This document shows positions 39,266 through 47,167 of a stretch of DNA of 64,000 nucleotides, one piece after another. Origin of the DNA: C00003060 sp964440795. Lineage in GTDB: Bacteria > Desulfobacterota > Desulfobacteria > Desulfobacterales > C00003060. The stretch is taken from the NCBI GenBank assembly GCA_964440795.1, contig CAYTTQ010000007.1:1-64000 (forward strand). The letters are read 5' to 3'. Position numbers and translations under genes: made by a program. Below the pieces are notes generated by a model. The model was not told where the DNA came from. It saw only the letters and a program-made list of their open reading frames with translations, and did no database searches. Numbering within the stretch: position 1 is the first letter of the stretch; each line of letters starts with the position of its first letter.

Positions 39266-41335
39266 TTACCGCTGATTTGCCAGAACGGTTTCTGCCGCCG
39301 TAACAACGGCATCGGCGGTAAAGCCGTATCGTTCCAGAACGGTTCCGCCCGGGGCGGATGTTCCGAACCGATCCACCGTGATTGCGCGGCCCTGAGGCCC
39401 CACGTAATGCTCCCAGCCCATAGCGGTGCCGGCTTCTATGGCCACACGGGCAGTTACCTGAGGGGGTAACACGTCGTTTTTGTAGGTTTCGTCTTGGGCC
39501 TCAAAGATTTCCCAGCTGGGCATACTGACCAGGCGAACCGCAATGCCCTTGGCGGCAAGACGCTCATAGGCTTCCAGTGCCGGGTGGACTTCCGCCCCGG
39601 ATGCCAAAAGCAGGAGTTCCGGCGGGCCGCCCGGCGCATCGGCGAGGACATAGGCGCCGCGCAAGACCCCTTGGGCAGCGGCAACGCGGGCGCGATCCAG
39701 GGTGGGTAGCTTTTGCCGAGACAGGATCAGGGCGGTAGGCCCGTCCTTGCGTTCCAGGCCGAGCCGCCATGCATGGGCCGTTTCGTTGGCATCGCAAGGG
39801 CGCACCGCGACCAGATTGGGGATGATTCGCAAGGCGGCCAAATGTTCGACCGGCTGATGGGTGGGGCCGTCTTCGCCCACGGCGATGGAGTCGTGGGTGA
39901 ACACATACAGCACCTGGAGTTTCATCAATGCCGCCAGACGGATGGCCGGTCGCATATAATCGGAAAAGACCAGAAAGGTGGCCCCGTAGGGAATCAGGGC
40001 GTTGCTCAAGGCCATGCCGTTGAGAATCCCTCCCATGGCATGTTCTCGGATGCCAAAGTGTATATTTCTTCCCGCCGGGTCTTGCTTGATGACTCCCAAA
40101 CTCTTGATGAAGGTCTTTGTGGACGGTGCCAAATCGGCGGACCCCCCTAACAGGGCGGGCATGTCCGGTGCAATGGCCTCCAATACCTTTCCGGAGGCAC
40201 TCCGGGTGGCGATCGGCCCGCCATCCGGTTGGAAAACAGGCAGTGTCCCCGGCCAGTCGGCGGGCAAGCGACCGGCATGCATGTCCGCCCATTGGTGAGC
40301 CAGTTCGGGGTATGCCTTTCCATAGGCCTCAAACAGCGTCACCCATTCCCCTTCCCGTGTCTCACCGGTGGACAGAGCCGTGCGGAATCGCGACAAGGCG
40401 TCTTCCGGAATATGAAACGGTGTGTCCGGCCAGTTCAGCCGCTTTCTGAGCAACTTGACTTCTTCCGAGCCCAACGGTTCTCCGTGGGCTGAGGCGGTAT
40501 CCTGTTTGTTGGGACTGCCATAGCCGATGTGAGTACGGGCGATAATCAAGGAGGGCCGTTGAGTTTCCGTCCGGGCCCGCTCCAGGGCAGAGGCGATGCC
40601 GGACTGGTCGTAACCGTCCACCTTTTGTACATCCCATTCATAGGCGGAAAACCGTTTGCCCACATCTTCACTGAATGCCAAGGCGGTCGGGCCCTCGATG
40701 GTAATCTGGTTATCCAAGTAGATACAAACAAGACGTCCCAAGCCCAAATGGCCTGCCAAGGAGGCGGCCTCCGCGGTAATTCCCTCCATCATGTCGCCGT
40801 CGCTGGCCAGGCAATATGTATCATAGTCGACAACGGAATAGCCGGGGCGGTTGAAATATTGGGCCAGGTATTCCTGGGCCAGAGCCATGCCCACGGCGTT
40901 TGAAAACCCCTGGCCGAGCGGACCCGTCGTGGTTTCCACTCCCGGCGTTTGTCCGTATTCGGGATGCCCCGGTGTCTTACTCTCCCATTGGCGAAAGGCC
41001 TCGATTTCGGTAAGCGGGACATCGTATCCGGAGAGATGGAGAAGTGCGTAAAGCAGCATGGATCCATGGCCGGCGGACAAGACAAATCGATCCCGATTGG
41101 GCCAGCCGGGATTCTTCGGATTGTGCTTCAAAAACCCGGTCCAAAGGACATATGCCAGGTCGGCTGCTTCCATGGGCATGCCCGGGTGCCCCGATTTTGC
41201 CTTTTCCACGGCATCCACGGCCAGCATGCGAATCGTGTTGATGCACAGCTGGTCAAGTCCGTTATCTTCTTGGACGGTGTTTCCAAGCGGAGTGGGTTGG
41301 CCAGATTTCACTAGTTCCTCCCTTTCGTGAATCAT
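39266..41335 (-). CDS. tkt: Transketolase
   Basis: Thiamine-diphosphate enzyme of the pentose phosphate pathway (689 aa). N-terminal KAKSGHPGMPMEAADLAYVL, the TPP-binding stretch ASDGDMMEGITAEAASLAGH with DNQITIEG, the pyrimidine-domain HDSIAVGEDGPTHQPVEH and the C-terminal domain are complete. The ATG at 41335 has GAGGTG five bases upstream; a longer in-frame extension to 41404 is rejected. With Zwf, Gnd and Pgi elsewhere in the window it completes much of the pentose phosphate cycle. Confidence 0.95.
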   Translation of the reverse strand: MIHEREELVKSGQPTPLGNTVQEDNGLDQLCINTIRMLAVDAVEKAKSGHPGMPMEAADLAYVLWTGFLKHNPKNPGWPNRDRFVLSAGHGSMLLYALLHLSGYDVPLTEIEAFRQWESKTPGHPEYGQTPGVETTTGPLGQGFSNAVGMALAQEYLAQYFNRPGYSVVDYDTYCLASDGDMMEGITAEAASLAGHLGLGRLVCIYLDNQITIEGPTALAFSEDVGKRFSAYEWDVQKVDGYDQSGIASALERARTETQRPSLIIARTHIGYGSPNKQDTASAHGEPLGSEEVKLLRKRLNWPDTPFHIPEDALSRFRTALSTGETREGEWVTLFEAYGKAYPELAHQWADMHAGRLPADWPGTLPVFQPDGGPIATRSASGKVLEAIAPDMPALLGGSADLAPSTKTFIKSLGVIKQDPAGRNIHFGIREHAMGGILNGMALSNALIPYGATFLVFSDYMRPAIRLAALMKLQVLYVFTHDSIAVGEDGPTHQPVEHLAALRIIPNLVAVRPCDANETAHAWRLGLERKDGPTALILSRQKLPTLDRARVAAAQGVLRGAYVLADAPGGPPELLLLASGAEVHPALEAYERLAAKGIAVRLVSMPSWEIFEAQDETYKNDVLPPQVTARVAIEAGTAMGWEHYVGPQGRAITVDRFGTSAPGGTVLERYGFTADAVVTAAETVLANQR

Positions 41336-41480
41336 TAACACACCTCGAACAAACGTGGTTAGACGGGTTTGTCGACGTCTCTTCCCGCATTTGGAATCGG
41401 ACACAATCCGGGGTGTGCTGAAATTTTAGATGATCATCGGCCCACCGGCGTATCTCCGGCGGTGTGCGCAGTTTTGCAAG

Positions 41481-41509
41481 GAGATAGTGGAATGTGCGGA
41501 TATTGTAAA
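41481..41509 (-). promoter_or_regulatory. Candidate promoter of transketolase
   Basis: Minus-strand TTTACA (41504-41509), 17 bp, TATCTC (41481-41486), about 145 bp before the ATG. Confidence 0.4.
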
Positions 41510-41545
41510 GGATAAAAAAGCCGAGCCCTTGTCACCGCATTTGCT

Positions 41546-41575
41546 TTGACATTCCTGCCTTCCATGAATTATAAG
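41546..41575 (+). promoter_or_regulatory. Sigma70 promoter of the histidine kinase-glycan gene series
   Basis: TTGACA (41546-41551), 18 bp, TATAAG (41570-41575), 43 bp before the kinase GTG start. Confidence 0.65.
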
Positions 41576-41618
41576 CAATCAGAATCCTTTAACCGTTTTT
41601 CCGTGGAGAGGATGGCTG

Positions 41619-42959
41619 GTGAGTATTTCTGGACACATAGCGTCGAGAATCGAGGCCAAAAAGTCCGACTATATGGCGTATGGCTTTTCCAGGGTGGAAA
41701 GCGACGCCCTCAAGACCTTTTTTGATTTGGCCCAGGAATTTGAAATCATCGAGGATATATACCAGCTCTCGGTGGGTATTCCCCGGTTCTTTTTCAATCT
41801 CCATGCCCGCCTATACGTCATCGGATTTCCCGAGGACCGGCTTCGCCTGGTTGCCACGAGTGAAGACACCGACGCGGCTCTGGAGACACCGCCCCCCAGC
41901 GGTATCCGGCCCGAGGGGACGCCTTACCGGGAAGGCGACTCCATGGTGTTGACGATACACGGAAACCGGCAGCTTCTCAAAGAGCTGCCCCTCAGCGGGA
42001 AAAACGTGATCGGCCTGCTGGAGATATCTCCCTGCGACAAGTTGGATTTGCATGGTCAGCTTTTCTTTGAGAAGTATGCCAACCGGATCGGCTTCAATGT
42101 GCACATGCGTTTTCTCCTCAAGAAATACGGGGAACATGTTGCGTTTATCAAAGGGTTGGTCGGTGATATTGAACACAACGTCATCGTTCCCAACATGGTA
42201 TACAAACTCTTTTTGAAACGACTGAGTGGAAAGATAAAGAAAAACAAAGAGATCGAAGAAGCCATCCATGCCTATTTCTCAGCGCCCGAAGCCGGTGAAA
42301 GAAACATTGCGCCCATCTTGGAGGAGTTGGACGAGGTGAATCGTGGATTGGCCGAAGAGCTGGACAATATCGAAAAGCATTACCGGGCCACCAGTCTGTT
42401 TCTGGAAACCTTGTTGCGCAAGCGGCATTTCGATGAGGGGCGTCTCACGCTTCGTACCGACAGTTGCGATATCAACAAGGCGGTGATTGTCCCACAGTAC
42501 GAGCGGTTTGCCGACCAGTTTGCAAAAAAAGGGGTTTCTGTAAATGACGGGTGTGGGGGTATCCCGCAAGATGATCCGCCGGTGGTCATCGATGTGGGAC
42601 TGATATCCCAGGTGTATGCCAACTTGTTTTCCAATGCCCTTAAGTATGTTGGGGCGGTGACAGGCCAAGACGGCCGGGTGCATAAAGCGATTTGTTACGG
42701 GAGAGAGAAGCTGAACGATTATTTCGGTCCCGGCAAAAACGGGATCAAATATAATGTATTTACAACCGGTAGCCACATTCCGGAACAGGAAAGAGGCAAC
42801 ATCTTTGATGAGGGCTACCGAGGGGTGGGTGCCGCCGGCCGGCCGGGAACCGGCCATGGCCTGGCGTTTGTCAAGAATGCGGTCGAACTGCACGGCGGAG
42901 TGGCCGGCTATGAAGCCGTGCCCGACGGTAACAATTTTTACTTCATATTGCCGGAGTGA
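41619..42959 (+). CDS. Orphan cytoplasmic sensor histidine kinase
   Basis: A 446-aa soluble kinase. A GAF-like N-terminal sensor region (about 30-175), a probable phosphoacceptor His in GLVGDIEHNVIVPN, an N box NLFSNALKY, and a G2 box GTGHGLAFVKNAVELHGG are visible. No membrane helices are seen. The start is a GTG with GAGAGGA upstream. No response regulator gene is adjacent, so its partner is elsewhere. It overlaps or abuts the glycerate kinase gene, suggesting co-transcription with carbohydrate genes and possibly control of them. Confidence 0.88.
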   Translation: MSISGHIASRIEAKKSDYMAYGFSRVESDALKTFFDLAQEFEIIEDIYQLSVGIPRFFFNLHARLYVIGFPEDRLRLVATSEDTDAALETPPPSGIRPEGTPYREGDSMVLTIHGNRQLLKELPLSGKNVIGLLEISPCDKLDLHGQLFFEKYANRIGFNVHMRFLLKKYGEHVAFIKGLVGDIEHNVIVPNMVYKLFLKRLSGKIKKNKEIEEAIHAYFSAPEAGERNIAPILEELDEVNRGLAEELDNIEKHYRATSLFLETLLRKRHFDEGRLTLRTDSCDINKAVIVPQYERFADQFAKKGVSVNDGCGGIPQDDPPVVIDVGLISQVYANLFSNALKYVGAVTGQDGRVHKAICYGREKLNDYFGPGKNGIKYNVFTTGSHIPEQERGNIFDEGYRGVGAAGRPGTGHGLAFVKNAVELHGGVAGYEAVPDGNNFYFILPE

Positions 42960-42997
42960 TCGGCCGGGGGAGCCCGGCGGGTCGAATCGAACCGTTT

Positions 42998-44338
42998 ATG
43001 AATCATACCAAAGACCTTTCTCGGATGCGGGGGGACGGACAAGAGATTTTTGAGGCCGGCGTAGCGGCGGTAGACGGCGCCGCAGCGGTTCATCGCCATT
43101 GTCAAATGGATGGCCACCGACTCAGGGTGGACGGTGAAGTTTACGATTTGCCCGCCTTTCGAAACGTATATGTTGTTGGTGCCGGCAAGGCCGGCGCGTC
43201 TATGGCCCGGGCCATAGAGACCCTGTTGGGTGACAGAATCAGCGACGGGGTGATTAGTGTCAAGTACGGTCACGGGGAGCCCCTCAGCCGTGTCCGGTGT
43301 ATGGAGGGCGGCCATCCGGTCCCGGATGGGGCAGGCGAATCAGGGGCGCATGCCGTCATGAAGACGGCCCTTGGAGCCAAGGCGGACGATCTGGTCATCT
43401 GCCTTCTCTCCGGGGGTGGGTCCGCCCTTTTACCGTTGCCGGTGGAAGGGGTAAGCCTTGCCGATAAGCAGGAAACCACCAAGGTGCTTCTCGCCTGTGG
43501 GGCGACGATTCATGAAATCAATGCCGTTCGAAAACATATATCCATGGTCAAGGGCGGGGGGCTCGCCCAGGCGGTGCACCCGGCGCGGCTGATTACCTTA
43601 ATCCTTTCCGATGTGGTGGGGGACGATTTGGATGTGATTGCCTCCGGTCCCACGGTCCCGGATACGTCCAGTTTTCCGGACTGTATGGAAATCTTTGAAA
43701 AATACGGTATCGGCGACAAGGTGCCCCGCCCGGTATGGCAGCATATCCAACAAGGAGTGGACGGGCAGGCGGTGGAAAAGCCCAAACCCGGGGATCCCGT
43801 CTTCAGGGAGGTCCAAAACGCGATTGTCGGCAGTAACGCAGAGTGTGTCACCGTGGCTTCCCGGAAGGCCGAATCGCTGGGGTACCACACCTTGGTTCTT
43901 TCCACCATGATCGAAGGCGAGACCGCCGAGGTGGCCAAGGTCCATGCCGCCATTGCCAAAGAAATCCTTCGGTACGATCGGCCGCTACCCCGACCGGCAT
44001 GTCTGCTTTCAGGGGGGGAAACCACGGTTACTATTCGGGGCGACGGGGTTGGGGGCAGGAATCAGGAGTTTGTTCTGGCCGCGGCGATCGCCCTGGAGGG
44101 CCAAGATCATGTGGTGGTCCTGAGCGTGGGAACGGACGGTACGGACGGGCCCACCGACGCGGCAGGGGCGGTCGCCGACGGAAACACCGTCAGCCGGGCA
44201 AGGGATGTGGGACGTCATGCGTACAAAGATTTGGCCGATAACAATGCCTATCCTTTCTTCGAGAAACTCGGGGATCTCGTCAAAACCGGCCCGACGCATA
44301 CCAATGTGATGGATTTGAGGATGGTTCTGGTGGGGTAG
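42998..44338 (+). CDS. Glycerate 2-kinase, GckA/MOFRL family
   Basis: A 446-aa enzyme phosphorylating glycerate to 2-phosphoglycerate. The glycerate-kinase domain has YVVGAGKAGASMARAIE, LLSGGGSALLPLPVEGV, and HEINAVRKHISMVKGGG; the C-terminal MOFRL region has LSGGETTVTI, GGRNQEFVLAAAI and GTDGTDGPTDAAGA. The ATG at 42998 is preferred over the GTG at 42956, although its RBS is weak. Its position before a GT81-like glycosyltransferase suggests a link to glucosylglycerate or similar solutes, as source or salvage of glycerate. Confidence 0.9.
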   Translation: MNHTKDLSRMRGDGQEIFEAGVAAVDGAAAVHRHCQMDGHRLRVDGEVYDLPAFRNVYVVGAGKAGASMARAIETLLGDRISDGVISVKYGHGEPLSRVRCMEGGHPVPDGAGESGAHAVMKTALGAKADDLVICLLSGGGSALLPLPVEGVSLADKQETTKVLLACGATIHEINAVRKHISMVKGGGLAQAVHPARLITLILSDVVGDDLDVIASGPTVPDTSSFPDCMEIFEKYGIGDKVPRPVWQHIQQGVDGQAVEKPKPGDPVFREVQNAIVGSNAECVTVASRKAESLGYHTLVLSTMIEGETAEVAKVHAAIAKEILRYDRPLPRPACLLSGGETTVTIRGDGVGGRNQEFVLAAAIALEGQDHVVVLSVGTDGTDGPTDAAGAVADGNTVSRARDVGRHAYKDLADNNAYPFFEKLGDLVKTGPTHTNVMDLRMVLVG

Positions 44339-44359
44339 CCCGCAAAAGGAAGGGCGGAT

Positions 44360-45622
44360 ATGAGCGAGTTTCATCAAACGGGTCCAATAACCACCCTGCA
44401 CGGGTTTTATGAACTTCAGGACCGGGATCAGTATCTGTCCTGGTTGGAAAATAAACTGGAGCGGGTTTCCCGGCAACGGCGGATCGGTCTTCTCCTGCCC
44501 TGTCTGTACGATGAGATTCTCGCCCGTGAGGTTTTGGACAATATCGTCCGGGAAATCAACGATGTTCGGTATCTGTCTACAATCGTGGTTGCCCTGGGTG
44601 GGGCCAAGGAAGAGCGGCAGTTTCTGGAAGCCAAGGCCTATTTCGACCAGCTTAGACAAGGCGGACGAAAGGTCAAGGTGGTGTGGGTGGACGGACCACG
44701 AATTCAATCCGTGTTCCAAAAGCTGGAGGCCGCAAAGATTCCCGTGGGTGTCCCCGGGAAAGGTCAGTCCGTATGGATTACGTTGGGATACCTCTTTGCG
44801 GCTGCCGATTGTAGCCTGATCGCCCTGCATGATACGGATATAGTGACTTACGATCGGCTCTTCTTGGCGCGACTGATCGAGCCCACCGCGAATCCGAACA
44901 ACGATTTTGAGTTTTGTAAGGGGTATTACGCCCGGGTTTCTCCCACTGAAATGGCAATGAAGGGTCGAACGACCCGGATTTTTGTCGTTCCCTTTGTTAA
45001 AACACTTACCGACATTTCATATGATCGGGGCTATACCGCGCTGGGGACATTCTTCAAGTACCATGATTCCTTCCGCTACCCGTTGGCAGGTGAATTCAGT
45101 TTCATGACCCGTCTGGCCCGGGCGATCGACATTGCCTATGATTGGGGTCTCGAGGTGAGTACCTTATCCCAGGTCTATGAGCGGCTGACCATGAAGAAGA
45201 TCGCCCAGATCGACCTGTGCAAGAACTACGAACACAAACATCAAGAACTGTCCGAGGACGATGCCGATAAGGGGCTGCATCGAATGGTCATCGATATCGC
45301 GCGGTTCTTTCTCAACTATATGCGATCCAACGGCATGGCGATCGACGGTGCCTTTATCGACATGCTCCAGCAGACCTATTACCAGGTGGCCCTGGGATTT
45401 ATTAAACGCTATAGCGACGATGCGGCGACCAACGGGTTAGCCTTTGATCGTCACCAGGAAGAACTCACCGCCCTTTATTTCAGAGATTTTATCGCCGAAG
45501 CCTGGGAAGAATCGAAAGAAAAAGGGGTCGTCTCCGAGCTCCCCTCTTGGAATCGTGTCATCTTTTCGGTTCCCGAAATATATGAAGACGTCCTGGCCGC
45601 CGTGGAACACGACCACGGGTAA
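44360..45622 (+). CDS. GT81-like glycosyltransferase (glucosyl-3-phosphoglycerate synthase type)
   Basis: A 420-aa GT-A-fold transferase. LIALHDTDIVTYDRLFLARL holds a DxD-like metal motif; GRTTRIFVVPFV, YPLAGEFSFMTRLARAI, GLEVSTLSQVYE and IAQIDLCKNYEHKHQELS follow the pattern of glucosyl-3-phosphoglycerate synthases. Those enzymes join NDP-glucose to 3-phosphoglycerate, the first step to the compatible solute glucosylglycerate. A sugar other than glucose is possible. The gene lies between glycerate kinase and glycogen synthase with short spacers. The matching phosphatase is not in the immediate neighbourhood. Confidence 0.78.
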   Translation: MSEFHQTGPITTLHGFYELQDRDQYLSWLENKLERVSRQRRIGLLLPCLYDEILAREVLDNIVREINDVRYLSTIVVALGGAKEERQFLEAKAYFDQLRQGGRKVKVVWVDGPRIQSVFQKLEAAKIPVGVPGKGQSVWITLGYLFAAADCSLIALHDTDIVTYDRLFLARLIEPTANPNNDFEFCKGYYARVSPTEMAMKGRTTRIFVVPFVKTLTDISYDRGYTALGTFFKYHDSFRYPLAGEFSFMTRLARAIDIAYDWGLEVSTLSQVYERLTMKKIAQIDLCKNYEHKHQELSEDDADKGLHRMVIDIARFFLNYMRSNGMAIDGAFIDMLQQTYYQVALGFIKRYSDDAATNGLAFDRHQEELTALYFRDFIAEAWEESKEKGVVSELPSWNRVIFSVPEIYEDVLAAVEHDHG

Positions 45623-45679
45623 GGGCGACTGGTCGGTCATCCGTCTCCGGTAGTCAAGCAGCTACGAAAGTCTTTCATC

Positions 45680-47155
45680 GTGCCACAATCCTTAAACGTA
45701 TGGTTCGTTGCTTCAGAAGTGGCCCCTTATGCCAAAACCGGAGGGCTGGCGGATGTGGCGGGGTCATTGCCGGATGCCTTGCGCCATATCGGTGTGGATA
45801 TATCCGTGGCCCTTCCCCTCTATCGAGCCGTTAAAGAAACAGGCCTGGATGCTCAGCCGCTGTTAAAGAATCTCTCGGTCCCCGTGGCCGACACGCACGT
45901 GTCGTGTGATGTCTGGTCGGCCAAAACCGGTGCCGGCGTCCCGGTCCTACTTTTTGATTACCCACCCTATTTTGAGCGCCCGGGCCTTTACGGGAGTGCC
46001 CGAGGAGATTACCCGGACAATCTGGAACGGTTTTCCTTGTTGTGTCGGGGTGCCCTGGTTCTGGCCAAGGAGCTGGGAATCCCGCCGGACGTCTTTCATT
46101 GTCATGACTGGCAAACGGCGTTGATTCCGGCCTACCTGAAGACCCTTTATCGCGACGACCCGTTCTTCCAGGGGAGTGCTTCCTTGTTTACGATTCACAA
46201 CATGGGCTATCAGGGCATCTTTCCCGTCCAGGGGCTTGCCGTGTGTGGGTTGCCTGCAGCGGAATTCCACATGGAGGGGGTGGAATACTGGGGAGACATG
46301 AGTTTGCTGAAAGCGGGGATCGTCTATGCGGATGCCTTGACCACGGTGAGCCCTACCTATAGCCGTGAAATCCAAACCCCTGAATTCGGCTTGGGTATGG
46401 ACGGCGTGCTGCAGCGTCGTTCAGACCGCCTTTTCGGGATTCTAAACGGGGCGGACTACACCGTTTGGAATCCGGCTACGGATCCCCACATCGCCAGCCC
46501 CTTCACGCCGACGGATAGGCAAGGCAAGCGGGCCTGCAAGGCCGCCCTTCTCGATGAAGCCGGTCTCTCCCAACGGCTTTTGGACCGTCCGATTTGTGCG
46601 GTGATTTCTCGGTTGACGGTGCAAAAAGGCTATGAATTGATTGTAAAGGCCGCGGGTCAGATTGTGGACATGGACGCGGGATTGGCGATCTTAGGCTCCG
46701 GAGAACCGGCGTATCAACGGGCCGTAGCGGCATTGAAACGCAAGTATCCCACGCGGGTGGCGGTTTGGTTCGGCTTTGATGAACCGCTGGCCCATCGGAT
46801 CACAGCCGGTAGTGATATCTTGTGGGTGCCGTCCCTTTACGAGCCCTGCGGGTTGACTCAAATTCACGCAATGAAATACGGGACCGTTCCCATCGTCCGG
46901 GCCACAGGGGGGCTCGACGATACCATCGCCCCATTTGAAGCGCAATCGGGTGTGGGCACGGGGTTTAAGTTTTACGGGTATAAAAGCCGGGACTTTATTA
47001 AAGAAATCCGGCGAGCGGTTCGACTCTATGAAGACCCGGCCACATGGGAGCGGATCATGGATAACGATATGGCCGCCGACTTTTCTTGGGACCGGTCCGC
47101 CCGGCGATATCGGGCTCTGTATGAACAATTGAGGCGCGAGCAGACCGTGGGTTAG
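45680..47155 (+). CDS. glgA: Glycogen (starch) synthase, GT5
   Basis: Elongates alpha-1,4-glucan from ADP- or UDP-glucose. The N-terminal ASEVAPYAKTGGLADV has the K-x-G-G-L sugar-nucleotide motif, FHCHDWQTALIPAYLK and FTIHNMGYQGIFP are GT5 hallmarks, and the C-terminal VPSLYEPCGLTQIHAMKYGT with RATGGLDDTI holds the donor-site E-x7-E. At 491 aa it is typical. The start is a GTG (45680). Together with the GH15 enzyme at 56839 it implies storage-glucan turnover. Confidence 0.95.
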   Translation: MPQSLNVWFVASEVAPYAKTGGLADVAGSLPDALRHIGVDISVALPLYRAVKETGLDAQPLLKNLSVPVADTHVSCDVWSAKTGAGVPVLLFDYPPYFERPGLYGSARGDYPDNLERFSLLCRGALVLAKELGIPPDVFHCHDWQTALIPAYLKTLYRDDPFFQGSASLFTIHNMGYQGIFPVQGLAVCGLPAAEFHMEGVEYWGDMSLLKAGIVYADALTTVSPTYSREIQTPEFGLGMDGVLQRRSDRLFGILNGADYTVWNPATDPHIASPFTPTDRQGKRACKAALLDEAGLSQRLLDRPICAVISRLTVQKGYELIVKAAGQIVDMDAGLAILGSGEPAYQRAVAALKRKYPTRVAVWFGFDEPLAHRITAGSDILWVPSLYEPCGLTQIHAMKYGTVPIVRATGGLDDTIAPFEAQSGVGTGFKFYGYKSRDFIKEIRRAVRLYEDPATWERIMDNDMAADFSWDRSARRYRALYEQLRREQTVG

Positions 47156-47167
47156 GAGAGACGGAGA

